Assembly (NCBI GenBank): GCA_916720335.1
Contig: CAKAQU010000060.1
Span: 1-10,233 of the forward strand
DNA: 10,233 bases
Direction of reading: 5' to 3'
Source: an uncultured Moraxella sp.
Lineage (GTDB): Bacteria > Pseudomonadota > Gammaproteobacteria > Pseudomonadales > Moraxellaceae
In this document: positions 1 to 6,729 of the stretch, piece by piece
Layout: the number at the start of each line of letters is the position of its first letter
How positions within the stretch are numbered: the first letter of the stretch is position 1
Position numbers and translations under genes: made by a program
The notes under the pieces: model-generated
Told to the model about the DNA's origin: nothing
The model's database searches: none
What the model saw: the letters and a program-made list of their open reading frames with translations, nothing else

Positions 1-21
1 TTTTATTTGTTTTAAGATAAA

Positions 22-112
22 TGGCGGAAGTTGTGAGATTCGAACTCACGGTGGGCTACAAACCCACGCCGGTTTTCAAGACCGGTGCATTCAACCGCTC
101 TGCCAAACTTCC
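22..112 (-). tRNA. tRNA-Ser, anticodon UGA
   Basis: The minus strand folds as a class II tRNA. The 7-bp acceptor stem pairs GGAAGTT (106-112) with AACTTCC (26-32), followed by a G discriminator and an encoded CCA (22-24). The anticodon stem CCGGT/ACCGG encloses the loop CTTGAAA, so the anticodon is TGA (76-78), which reads UCA and other UCN serine codons by wobble. A GTTCGAATC T-loop region and a long variable arm (GTGGGTTTGTAGCCCAC) are visible; the long arm is diagnostic of Ser/Leu/Tyr tRNAs. Total length is 91 nt including CCA. It has its own promoter. No terminator hairpin is seen in the 21 bases left before the window edge. Confidence 0.97.
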
Positions 113-122
113 GTAGGCGTGT

Positions 123-150
123 ATTATATAGATTTTTTGCTGAAATGCAA
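123..150 (-). promoter_or_regulatory. Sigma-70 type promoter of tRNA-Ser
   Basis: On the minus strand a perfect -10 box TATAAT (123-128) lies 16 nt downstream of TTGCAT (145-150). The expected transcription start is near 116, only a few bases before the mature 5' end at 112. The spacer is A-rich (TTCAGCAAAAAATCTA) and closely resembles the spacer of the rplM promoter at 8621-8649. The -35 matches the TTGACA consensus at only three positions. Confidence 0.75.
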
Positions 151-165
151 GTATTTTTTTAATTT

Positions 166-933
166 TTAAAAAATTTTTGGTACACGTCTGGGTGTGCTAA
201 TTTCTTCAATACTGATAAACTCTTCATTACGGCAATTGTTTTGTGGGCGTACAATATCTCGTACTAAAGCAGCTACTTCATAGACCACGCGACGACTGTG
301 CATCAAGTTATTTTTTGGTTTTCTCCAATCTAAGGGCAACACCAAAGGCGCCTCATAAGGATAGGTTTGCACGCCTGCTTTTGCAAATTGTCGTCTAGCT
401 CTTGCCATATGATAACGATCGGTTACCAAATAGATACTATTTGATAACTCATGATATTTTAATAACTTAGCAGTAAAAATTGCATTCTCACACGTGTTCA
501 TGCTGGCATTATCACTTATCATAAACGAGTATAATTTTGAAGTTTTTAAATAATCACTCAGCCAAGGCGATTCGGCACCACTGGTAATAATTGGGAGCTT
601 AGTTTGTTGGTGCAGTTGATAAGCGGAATCGGCGCGCAGTTTACTATAATGATTTAGAATAATTTTACTACCATCTTGATTGGTTTGTTTTGTCAATCCC
701 CCACCAAGCACAACAATGCTTTGGGGAGATTTGTCATTTTTTGGCAACGTCATAACCGAAAAAAATGATAAAAAATGAACACCCAACCATGAAAACACTG
801 GAGTAAATGGCAAAACCCCTATCACAACAAGTAACAACAATAATTTTACAACAAACAACAAAAACCGTTTTTTAAATGACGGTTTTGGTTTGTTATTATC
901 AGAACGTTTTCGGGCAAAAATTTTACCAAACAT
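166..933 (-). CDS. DUF218/YdcF-SanA-ElyC family membrane-anchored protein
   Basis: This 255-aa protein has a basic N-terminus, then one or two hydrophobic segments (about residues 24-61), then a soluble DUF218 domain. Family signatures visible are VVLGGG (about 74-79), RADSAYQL (100-107), ITSGAE (116-121), NTCENA (146-151) and VTDRYHMARA (170-179), the last matching the family's VTSxYHMxRA segment. In E. coli, relatives SanA and ElyC affect envelope barrier function and peptidoglycan synthesis; the biochemical activity is unsettled. The frame extends one codon upstream to a TTG (934-936), but the ATG at 931-933 is the more natural start; no strong Shine-Dalgarno is seen. It follows murB by 50 nt in the same direction and is probably the last gene of the hslR-ptp-murB transcript, consistent with an envelope role. 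Only AT-rich sequence without a GC stem follows the stop. The family call is secure; the function is inferred. Confidence 0.85.
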   Translation of the reverse strand: MFGKIFARKRSDNNKPKPSFKKRFLLFVVKLLLLLVVIGVLPFTPVFSWLGVHFLSFFSVMTLPKNDKSPQSIVVLGGGLTKQTNQDGSKIILNHYSKLRADSAYQLHQQTKLPIITSGAESPWLSDYLKTSKLYSFMISDNASMNTCENAIFTAKLLKYHELSNSIYLVTDRYHMARARRQFAKAGVQTYPYEAPLVLPLDWRKPKNNLMHSRRVVYEVAALVRDIVRPQNNCRNEEFISIEEISTPRRVPKIF

Positions 934-983
934 CAAGCAACCAATATCTTTTATTTAGACTTCCAAGCTATTTATCGTTTTGA

Positions 984-2048
984 TTAAGAAACACCACCTT
1001 GACCATCCACCCATACTGGTTCGCGTTCAAGCACTACGCCAAAGGTTTGATTTACCGCTTCTATGATAAAATTTTGGGCGTTTTGAATATCTTGTTGGGT
1101 TGCTTGATTTGGAGCATTGTTTACCAATACCAATGCCTGATCTTTATGCGTTAAAATTGGTGCCACGCCTTTACCTTTAAGACCTGATTTATCAATAAGC
1201 CAGCCAGCAGGTAACTTGACTTGATTTTCATCGACTGCATAGCAAGGTAAATCTGCAAACTTTTGTTTTAATTGATGAAATTTTTCCAATTGAATAATGG
1301 GATTTTTAAAAAATGAGCCACAATTTGGTAAAATTTTAGGGTCAGGCAGTTTTTCTTGACGAATACTTATAACCGCCTCAAATACATCACTAGGTAATAG
1401 ATCAGCATGCTGATTTTTCGTAGAAATTTGCTGTGCCACTTTTTCAACATCACCATAACTGGTAATAACTTGATTGGGATTTTTGTGTAAACAAAATGCT
1501 ACTTCTGTAATCAAATAACGATTGGGGTTTTGTTTAAAAAAGCTGTCTCGATAAGCAAATTGACATGCCTGATTATTAAGCAACATCTTTTCGCCTGTCA
1601 TTAAATCGTAAGCAATAACATAATCAATAAAATCAGAAACTTGTACACCATAAGCGCCGATATTTTGCACAGGACTTGCCCCTACCAGACCCGGAATTAA
1701 TGCCAAATTTTCCAGCCCATACCAACCATTTTTTAGACAAGTTTCTATCAAAGCATGCCAATTTTCACCACTTTGAACACTGATGATTATTCTTTCATCT
1801 GACTCTTGAACAATTTGAATGCCAAATAAAGATGGAGAAATAACTAGAGCATCTAAATAATTAGGTAGCAACACATTACTACCGCCTGACAAAATAAAAA
1901 TGGGTAATTTTTGCTCTTTAGCAAAATCAATTGCGGGTTTGATTTGGCAAACGTCTGTTATCTTAACAAAAGTACGGGCAATACACTTTAAAGCCATTGT
2001 ATTAGCATGGCTTAAATCATAGTTAAACATTGCAGAGATGGTATTCAC
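984..2048 (-). CDS. murB: UDP-N-acetylenolpyruvoylglucosamine reductase MurB
   Basis: This FAD-dependent cytoplasmic enzyme reduces UDP-GlcNAc-enolpyruvate with NADPH to UDP-MurNAc, the second committed step of peptidoglycan precursor synthesis. The 354-aa length fits type I MurB (E. coli, 342 aa). Visible motifs are the FAD-binding SGGSNVLL (54-61), the long NLALIPGLVGASPVQNIGAYG stretch (113-133), AYRDSFFK (165-172, with Tyr-Arg of the substrate pocket), GSFFKNP with the catalytic serine at 245, PAGWLIDKSGLKGKG, and the C-terminal LEREPVW with the acidic residue at 343 corresponding to E. coli Glu325. The start is a GTG: AGGAAAG lies 6 nt upstream of it, whereas the next in-frame ATG (codon 7) has no better site. 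It follows the phosphatase gene by 33 nt and precedes the DUF218 gene by 50 nt, all co-directional. Confidence 0.97.
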   Translation of the reverse strand: MNTISAMFNYDLSHANTMALKCIARTFVKITDVCQIKPAIDFAKEQKLPIFILSGGSNVLLPNYLDALVISPSLFGIQIVQESDERIIISVQSGENWHALIETCLKNGWYGLENLALIPGLVGASPVQNIGAYGVQVSDFIDYVIAYDLMTGEKMLLNNQACQFAYRDSFFKQNPNRYLITEVAFCLHKNPNQVITSYGDVEKVAQQISTKNQHADLLPSDVFEAVISIRQEKLPDPKILPNCGSFFKNPIIQLEKFHQLKQKFADLPCYAVDENQVKLPAGWLIDKSGLKGKGVAPILTHKDQALVLVNNAPNQATQQDIQNAQNFIIEAVNQTFGVVLEREPVWVDGQGGVS

Positions 2049-2081
2049 AATTCACTTTCCTAACTATTACATAATGCTATT

Positions 2082-2573
2082 TTACAACTTGGTTAAATTT
2101 TGATTATTATTTTGCCAAATTGATATCCAGTTATCAGCAGTTTTTTGTATCTGAACAAACATTTGTCTAAAATCATCAAGATTGCCATAATAAGGGTCGG
2201 CAACATCTACTGTATCAAATGCTAAAAGTGTACCAATTGGCTGATTTAAATGAAAATCTTGAGCCTTTTTTTGTAATTTTTGCAAGTCATTAAAATTATT
2301 TTTATCCATGGCAAAGATAATATCAAAACGATAAAAATCTTCCCATTGAATTTGCCTGGCTCGTAGCTGACTTAAATCATAGCCTAGTTTTTCCCCTACC
2401 GTTATCGCTCTATTGTCTGGTTTTTCACCAATATGATAGCCAGCTGTACCTGCTGAATCTAACACAATATCAAGGTTTTTTTGGGTTATTTTTTGACGCA
2501 AAACCGCTTCAGCTGATGGCGAACGGCAAATATTACCTAAACAAACCAATAATACAGATTTTGGAACATTCAT
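2082..2573 (-). CDS. Low-molecular-weight protein tyrosine phosphatase
   Basis: This 163-aa cytoplasmic LMW-PTP has the P-loop CLGNICRS at 11-18 (CX5R, nucleophile Cys11, Arg17) directly after the first beta strand and the general-acid DPYYG motif at 126-130 (Asp126), the two halves of the active site. The family hydrolyses phosphotyrosine; bacterial members often act with BY-kinases on exopolysaccharide export, but no kinase or polysaccharide gene is in this window, so the substrate is unknown. AGGGG lies 5 nt before the ATG, just past the hslR stop 13 nt upstream, so translational coupling is plausible. It is followed after 33 nt by murB. From memory, LMW-PTP next to murB recurs in Moraxellaceae; I could not verify this here. 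Nothing is truncated and both catalytic motifs are intact. Confidence 0.95.
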   Translation of the reverse strand: MNVPKSVLLVCLGNICRSPSAEAVLRQKITQKNLDIVLDSAGTAGYHIGEKPDNRAITVGEKLGYDLSQLRARQIQWEDFYRFDIIFAMDKNNFNDLQKLQKKAQDFHLNQPIGTLLAFDTVDVADPYYGNLDDFRQMFVQIQKTADNWISIWQNNNQNLTKL

Positions 2574-2586
2574 ACAATCCCCTTTT

Positions 2587-3000
2587 TTACCATTGGCTAT
2601 GTAATTTTTGCAAATTACGGCGTTCTTTTTTATTGGGTTTGGTGTCAGGTTTGGCTAAATTTTGCCATTTTCTTTGCTCAGCAAGAAAAGTTCTAGTAAT
2701 GATACTTTCTTCAGTCTCTTCATATAAACTGCTAGCAATGGTGAAATTAGCTCTTTGTTCTGATAGCGCCTTGATAATAATGGTTTTTTGTTCCTGTGTG
2801 CTGGCATTACCCTGTCTAATGGTCAAAATATCGCCAATTTTTAATTCCTTACTGGTTTTAATTTTTTTGCCATCCATATGAACTCTTCCGACTTCAATTG
2901 CTTCTTTTGCCAAAGAACGTGTGCGAAAAAAACGTGCTGCCCAAAGCCATTTGTCAGCGCGTACTTTTAAAATGGTTTCTGCAGGATTTGATGTTGTCAT
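2587..3000 (-). CDS. hslR: Hsp15-type ribosome-associated S4-domain RNA-binding protein
   Basis: This 137-aa protein carries an N-terminal S4 RNA-binding domain (about 12-65) with the Hsp15 signature RADKWLWAARFFRTRSLA (14-31) and the GRVHMDGKKIKTSKELKIGD core. A basic C-terminal tail (KPNKKERRNLQKL) resembles the KPDKKERRDL tail of E. coli Hsp15 (133 aa). Hsp15 binds free 50S subunits carrying nascent peptidyl-tRNA and helps recycle stalled subunits after heat shock. The Shine-Dalgarno is weak (TTGGT about 10 nt upstream). An intrinsic terminator of the preceding gene ends only some 16-23 bases before this start codon. That leaves almost no room for a separate promoter, so expression may depend on readthrough or on a promoter inside the upstream gene. 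It heads the compact series with the phosphatase (13-nt gap), murB and the DUF218 gene. Confidence 0.92.
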   Translation of the reverse strand: MTTSNPAETILKVRADKWLWAARFFRTRSLAKEAIEVGRVHMDGKKIKTSKELKIGDILTIRQGNASTQEQKTIIIKALSEQRANFTIASSLYEETEESIITRTFLAEQRKWQNLAKPDTKPNKKERRNLQKLHSQW

Positions 3001-3016
3001 AATTTTTTACCAAATA

Positions 3017-3051
3017 ATAAAAACAAAGCAATGCCAAAAAGCACTGCTTTG
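3017..3051 (-). terminator. Rho-independent terminator between the small secreted protein gene and hslR
   Basis: On the minus strand CAAAGCAGTGC (3041-3051) pairs with GCATTGCTTTG (3024-3034) over 11 bp, with one G-U wobble and a 6-nt loop. It is followed directly by TTTTTATTAT. It lies 27 bases past the stop codon at 3078 and a little over 20 bases before the hslR start codon. Confidence 0.88.
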
Positions 3052-3077
3052 ATAATAAAATGCTACTTCAAGATGAA

Positions 3078-3425
3078 TTAATAAGCACAAAACTCAACAT
3101 CTGCAACTTTTAAATCAGGAGAAACAAAAATTCTATATTTTCCTGATTGGCTGACTTTATAACTAGCGCCAGTAACGCCCTCTTCTAATGGAGAGACTTT
3201 TGCATTACGAGGGTTTAATACTTTATTTATTTCCCCATCATTAACATTCACAGTCAATGTTTGCCCTTTTGTTAAATATAAGCTAAAAGCATCAAGATTG
3301 GACACTGCACCAGAATAAGAACTGCAATAACTACCTTTAGTAAACTTTACAGGAATATCTTTTGCTGAGACTTGAGTTGCTGATAATGCCAATAAACCAA
3401 AAACAAAAAGTAATGACTTTCTCAT
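3078..3425 (-). CDS. Small secreted protein with two cysteines, PliI/PPC-like beta-sandwich pattern
   Basis: This 115-aa protein begins with a clear Sec signal peptide (MRKS, hydrophobic core to about residue 16, likely cleavage after VSA at 21), giving a mature periplasmic or secreted protein of about 94 aa. Two cysteines at 34 and 113 bracket the mature chain and could form a disulfide joining its ends. The pattern VKFTKGSYCSSYSG, a central GQTLTVNV and the late SGKYRIFV resembles the all-beta organisation of bacterial pre-peptidase C-terminal-like domains and periplasmic lysozyme inhibitors of the PliI type. This is pattern resemblance only, not a family assignment. GGAG lies about 10 nt before the ATG. 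The gene follows the DUF4424 gene by 87 nt containing a perfect 9-bp inverted repeat, and ends in a strong terminator. Confidence 0.85.
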   Translation of the reverse strand: MRKSLLFVFGLLALSATQVSAKDIPVKFTKGSYCSSYSGAVSNLDAFSLYLTKGQTLTVNVNDGEINKVLNPRNAKVSPLEEGVTGASYKVSQSGKYRIFVSPDLKVADVEFCAY

Positions 3426-3445
3426 AACATTGCTCCATCCATACC

Positions 3446-3479
3446 GTGGCAGTTAAATAACTTAATATCCAACTGCCAC
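3446..3479. repeat. Perfect 9-bp inverted repeat upstream of the small secreted protein gene
   Basis: GTGGCAGTT (3446-3454) and AACTGCCAC (3471-3479) are exact reverse complements separated by 16 AT-rich bases. The element sits between the DUF4424 stop (3513) and the next start codon (3425), ending about 20 bases before that start. No T-run follows the stem on the minus strand, so it is not a typical terminator. An operator, a leader hairpin or a transcript-processing site are all possible. Confidence 0.6.
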
Positions 3480-3512
3480 TAAGTTATATTCAACCTCAAT
3501 TTACTTATGCGT

Positions 3513-4523
3513 TTATTTTACTTTAATAAAAATAACATCTAAATCTTTGGTGGGCTTAAAGTTTTTTTCAACAACTTGGAATTTACCTTGACCAATTTTA
3601 TTGACCTTACCTTTGCCTGCCCAACAAAATGAAGTCACTTCGTCGTTATCACGCTCAACGGTTAATTTAAAATTCTCAATTGGTTTTGCCCAATTTGCTC
3701 CCGTTGTCAAAATATACCCCAAAGAAGAGTAGGTATTACCCATTTCTGTTTTGTTTAGTAATTTTTTAATACCATCATCTATGCAAAACATTTCGTGTTC
3801 ACTTTCTGTTACAGCAACACTTCCACCAATCAAAGGTTTGTAACTGTGTTTGATGTTGGTAACACTATTTGCTTTAAATAGTTGCTGCCAGCTATAAATA
3901 ACTTGACTTTCCCAATACACAGCATACAGTAAATCATCTTCAGAATTCATATCAATATTGCTGGTACTGCCAATGAGTTGTTTTAATTTTGGATTATCAC
4001 ATTTTAATAATTTACGATGAATTGCTGACAAATCGCCTTTTACCGTCCAAGGATATTGTATTTCTTTTTCTGTCACACCACAACTTTTGAATTCTTCAGT
4101 CACATCAATTTGTTTAGCTTCAAAATCCAAACTTCCATCTTTTGTTAATGGGTACATAAAAGCACGAACATGGGTTTGGTAATTAACAGGCTTATCATTT
4201 ACTAAAATTTTAAAACTATCAATCGTTTCTGCGGTATCTGAAAAATTATAATCTTGTGGTACAGGAACACTAGGCAGAGGAAATAAAACAGTTTCAGTAA
4301 TATCTTTATTACTTGTATTTTTAAATTGATAATCAACCTTAATTAAATTTTTACTAATCTGCAAATCTTCGCTTTGCATGGCAATTTTATCGTTTTTAAT
4401 ATACTCTACACCGCCAGTAGCAACATAACCTATAGAATCATTAGCAAAGACACTACCAGCAAATCCCAGACACAAACTTACCAATAATGTTTTTGATAAT
4501 ACCGTTTTATTAAAAACTTTCAT
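3513..4523 (-). CDS. DUF4424 family exported protein
   Basis: This 336-aa protein has a Sec signal peptide with probable cleavage after SVFA (residue 27). The mature N-terminus NDSIGYVATGGVEYIKNDKI followed by MQSEDLQIS is the recognisable start of DUF4424 proteins, which share the pattern D.....GGL.....D.I.M.SEDL.IS. Next comes a beta-rich region typical of the family (VDYQFKNTSNKDITETVLFPLP), and later the YSWQQLF segment with HSYKPLIGGS, another conserved part. The role of the family is unknown; the protein should be periplasmic or outer-membrane associated. Residues 130-290 contain several cysteines that could pair in the periplasm. AAGGTGA lies just before the ATG, a good ribosome binding site. 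The gene lies 48 nt after the isochorismatase-fold gene, a gap holding two 12-bp direct repeats, and may share its transcript. Confidence 0.85.
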   Translation of the reverse strand: MKVFNKTVLSKTLLVSLCLGFAGSVFANDSIGYVATGGVEYIKNDKIAMQSEDLQISKNLIKVDYQFKNTSNKDITETVLFPLPSVPVPQDYNFSDTAETIDSFKILVNDKPVNYQTHVRAFMYPLTKDGSLDFEAKQIDVTEEFKSCGVTEKEIQYPWTVKGDLSAIHRKLLKCDNPKLKQLIGSTSNIDMNSEDDLLYAVYWESQVIYSWQQLFKANSVTNIKHSYKPLIGGSVAVTESEHEMFCIDDGIKKLLNKTEMGNTYSSLGYILTTGANWAKPIENFKLTVERDNDEVTSFCWAGKGKVNKIGQGKFQVVEKNFKPTKDLDVIFIKVK

Positions 4524-4535
4524 AAATCACCTTTT

Positions 4536-4559
4536 GTATTAAACTATGTATTAAACTAT
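4536..4559. repeat. Two exact tandem 12-bp repeats upstream of the DUF4424 gene
   Basis: GTATTAAACTAT occurs twice back to back (4536-4547 and 4548-4559), immediately before the ribosome binding site of the DUF4424 gene. On the minus strand the unit reads ATAGTTTAATAC. This may be a replication-slippage product in an AT-rich spacer or a double binding site; the sequence alone does not decide. Confidence 0.7.
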
Positions 4560-4571
4560 AAAATAAATAAA

Positions 4572-5129
4572 TTATTTCACTAATGCCGAAATGGTTTTAA
4601 AGGCTGGGTTTTTTGATGATTGGCAAAGCTCAAATAAAATCATTTCGGTACTAACCACGATAACACCCTGTTGTATCATACGTTTTAATGTCAAGTGCTT
4701 ATTTTGAGCTGCACGTGAACTGGTTGCATCAGCTACCACCACTGGCGTAAACCCTAATTGCAATAAATCCATTGCGGTTTGCAATACACAGATGTGTGTT
4801 TCTATTCCAAACAGCAATACAACTGGACGATTATTTTGCTTTATCTTCTGAAATGTTATCTCATCATCACAAGAACTAAAAGTATTTTTTTCTAGAATGT
4901 TATTTTCTAGGTTTTTATTAAATACATTTTTGATATCTGATATTGTATTTCCCAAACCTTTAGGGTATTGTTCATTAATTATTAATGGGATATTTAGTGC
5001 AGATAACCCTTGAATTAATATTTTGGCATTTTTTATAATAACTTCGTAATTGTCAATATGCGGTATTAATTTTTCCTGCATATCAATCAATAACGCTTGA
5101 GTATCTTTTGGTAAAATACGATACATCAT
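4572..5129 (-). CDS. Isochorismatase-fold cysteine hydrolase (YcaC-like)
   Basis: This 185-aa cytoplasmic protein of the isochorismatase-like superfamily has the classic Asp-Lys-Cys triad: Asp16 in LLIDMQ, Lys81 in LEKNTFS and Cys114 in GIETHICV. EQYPKGLG (53-60), ADATSSR and a C-terminal MILFELCQ segment are also typical. Family members hydrolyse amides, carbamates or nicotinamide; the short single-domain form with GIETHICV resembles the YcaC-like group of unknown substrate. A true isochorismatase role in siderophore synthesis is unlikely, since no aryl-carrier domain or siderophore gene is nearby. Two start codons are adjacent (5129 and 5126). AGGA lies 3 nt before the first and 6 nt before the second, so the second may be the real one. 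It begins 13 nt after the preceding gene and probably shares its transcript. Confidence 0.9.
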   Translation of the reverse strand: MMYRILPKDTQALLIDMQEKLIPHIDNYEVIIKNAKILIQGLSALNIPLIINEQYPKGLGNTISDIKNVFNKNLENNILEKNTFSSCDDEITFQKIKQNNRPVVLLFGIETHICVLQTAMDLLQLGFTPVVVADATSSRAAQNKHLTLKRMIQQGVIVVSTEMILFELCQSSKNPAFKTISALVK

Positions 5130-5142
5130 TTGTCCTAATTTT

Positions 5143-5787
5143 CTATTTAGAAAATACCATTACAAATTTTTGATTATTTTTTGATTGTGAGTGAAAACCC
5201 ACGGGTTTATAAACTGTACTTAATTCCATACGGCAAGCACTGCCATCAAAAAAACCAATCCACTGTTTGGGCAATTGGAAGTAATATTGGGTATAGGTTA
5301 AAAACTGAGGCACTCGCCCTACTGAAGACGGCGAATAAGGAATCTCATGTTTATCTGCTTTAACACCCGTTACTTCTTCTATTAATTCTATACTTGAGCA
5401 TTGATTTTCCTTAAAGGAAAATTCCACTGAACCTAATAGCTCTGAAATGTCCATTTCATAAGGATTCAACCAAACCTGAAATCTTATATGATTTAAGGCA
5501 TGATTTGGGTTATCTTTTATGTCATTATAAAATATCACAACTGATTCATCAAAAGTATTTTGAGTAACTTTATTATATAAATCTGACTCACCAAACGCTT
5601 GGCCCACCGCCTTTAAATTCATGAATTGATTATCTTGTGCTAGTTGGAAAATAGCTTTGATAGTTTTTATTTGAGCTTTTTGATTGTTGATTTTTTGCGT
5701 ATCACTTTCTTTATAAGCAGCTTTTGCACAAGCTTGCTGATTAAAAATCAGCAAAAATAAACCAAATAATAATGTAAACTTGTTCAT
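5143..5787 (-). CDS. Exported protein of unknown family
   Basis: I do not recognise this 214-aa protein. The N-terminus has a signal peptide (MNKF, hydrophobic to about residue 15) with a likely signal peptidase I site after ACA (19-21). The cysteine at 20 is not in a convincing lipobox (QQAC). The mature chain has a short helical-looking stretch (30-70), then mixed alpha/beta sequence rich in aromatic residues (YTQYYFQLPKQWIGFFDGS, 165-183), and two cysteines (130 and 185) that could form a disulfide. The codon composition looks like that of its neighbours. No Shine-Dalgarno is evident before the ATG. A TAGAAT hexamer on the minus strand at 5817-5822 is a possible -10 box, but with no good -35. 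It is followed by the isochorismatase-fold gene after 13 nt. Confidence 0.75.
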   Translation of the reverse strand: MNKFTLLFGLFLLIFNQQACAKAAYKESDTQKINNQKAQIKTIKAIFQLAQDNQFMNLKAVGQAFGESDLYNKVTQNTFDESVVIFYNDIKDNPNHALNHIRFQVWLNPYEMDISELLGSVEFSFKENQCSSIELIEEVTGVKADKHEIPYSPSSVGRVPQFLTYTQYYFQLPKQWIGFFDGSACRMELSTVYKPVGFHSQSKNNQKFVMVFSK

Positions 5788-5865
5788 AGTTTATATATTT
5801 AACAATCAATGGGTTTATTCTATCACAACTTATTCATAAATATCACTATTTGTTGTTAATTTATG

Positions 5866-6717
5866 TTATTTAATCATGGTCATCGGGTTGATATAACTGT
5901 TATTTTTTAACATACGAAATTCAGTCAATACTACCCCATTACCACTAGCGCGCATACTGGCAATTTTTTGACCTGCTTTTACATTTTGCCCTTCTTTAAC
6001 AACAGCATCTTTAATAAACCGATACTCTGTAATCATGCCATCAGCATGACGAATGGCAATAGACGCATCAGGCATGCTATTTTGGTCAGCATAAATCACC
6101 GTTCCCGCCTGACTGGCCATAATAATATCGCCATCTTTACCCATAAACCAAACACCCTGAGTTTGTATTGACTTTCCATCAATTTTACGCACAGCTCCAA
6201 AATGTCGAACGATTTGACTTTGCCGACTGACAGGGTAAACAAACCCATTGGAATTAGCCGTATTTTTAGTTGAAATAGGCTGAGACGAGCTTTGTTTTGT
6301 AGACGATGGAGTAATGACAGGCATTGTTGTCGATGGTTTAGGAACCGATGCGTTATCAGTATTTAAAATGATTTTGGTGTTATTTTTTGGTTTTTGAGGT
6401 GTTTTGGCTACCGTTTCACTTTGGGTATTGTGTTTGGTACCGCCCTTCCATAAAATCAGCCACTGTCCCGTATAAATTGTATTATCACGGTCTAGACGGT
6501 TATTTTTTGAAATGGTTTGTTTATCTATTTGAAAACGTTTAGCAATTTGCCCAACTGTATCACCCTGTCTAACCTGATAATAATTTGGAACACCTTGAGC
6601 ATTGTAAGCAATTTTTGGTTGAGAAGTTGCTGACTGATACGTTGGTTTTGACGCACATGCTGACAATAACAAAATAACCAAAGCCGCGCCCGCCAAATTA
6701 ATTTTTTGTGTCATCAT
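5866..6717 (-). CDS. NlpD-like lipoprotein: LysM plus degenerate LytM (M23) domain
   Basis: This 283-aa protein has a lipoprotein signal peptide with lipobox LSAC (Cys21); Ala at the next position fits outer-membrane sorting. A LysM peptidoglycan-binding domain follows (about 46-90, YYQVRQGDTVGQIAKRF to GQWLIL), then a low-complexity Ser/Thr/Pro/Lys linker (95-155) and a C-terminal LytM domain (about 159-283). The LytM domain aligns with E. coli NlpD: GVWFMGKDGDIIMASQAGTV, then VVKEGQNVKAGQKIASM. The zinc ligands of active M23 peptidases are absent: the HxxxD site is replaced by GVWF, and the HxH site by LTEFRM. It is therefore more likely an amidase activator (AmiC-type partner in daughter-cell separation) than an enzyme. 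Two adjacent ATGs (6717 and 6714) are possible starts. It follows apaH by 12 nt, not the surE-pcm-rpoS context usual for nlpD. Confidence 0.88.
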   Translation of the reverse strand: MMTQKINLAGAALVILLLSACASKPTYQSATSQPKIAYNAQGVPNYYQVRQGDTVGQIAKRFQIDKQTISKNNRLDRDNTIYTGQWLILWKGGTKHNTQSETVAKTPQKPKNNTKIILNTDNASVPKPSTTMPVITPSSTKQSSSQPISTKNTANSNGFVYPVSRQSQIVRHFGAVRKIDGKSIQTQGVWFMGKDGDIIMASQAGTVIYADQNSMPDASIAIRHADGMITEYRFIKDAVVKEGQNVKAGQKIASMRASGNGVVLTEFRMLKNNSYINPMTMIK

Positions 6718-6729
6718 TTTTTTAACCCA

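Noticed and set aside
134..180. A/T runs after the DUF218 stop as a terminator
   Set aside because: Complementary A and T runs exist but there is no GC-containing stem, so termination here is not supported.
984..2030. murB starting at the ATG of codon 7 instead of the GTG
   Set aside because: The AGGAAAG site is correctly spaced for the GTG at 2048 and not for the internal ATG.
2516..2881. Plus-strand open frame of 121 codons
   Set aside because: It lies opposite the phosphatase and hslR genes, which have full family motifs, and its product shows no recognisable domain; it is an antisense shadow.
4572..5129. Isochorismatase of a siderophore pathway
   Set aside because: Single short domain of the YcaC-like kind with no carrier domain and no siderophore genes nearby.
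5181..5363. Plus-strand open frame of 60 codons
   Set aside because: Fully inside the exported-protein gene on the other strand, with no ribosome binding site or recognisable motif.
5968..6171. Plus-strand open frame of 67 codons
   Set aside because: Antisense to the LytM domain of the lipoprotein; no independent support.
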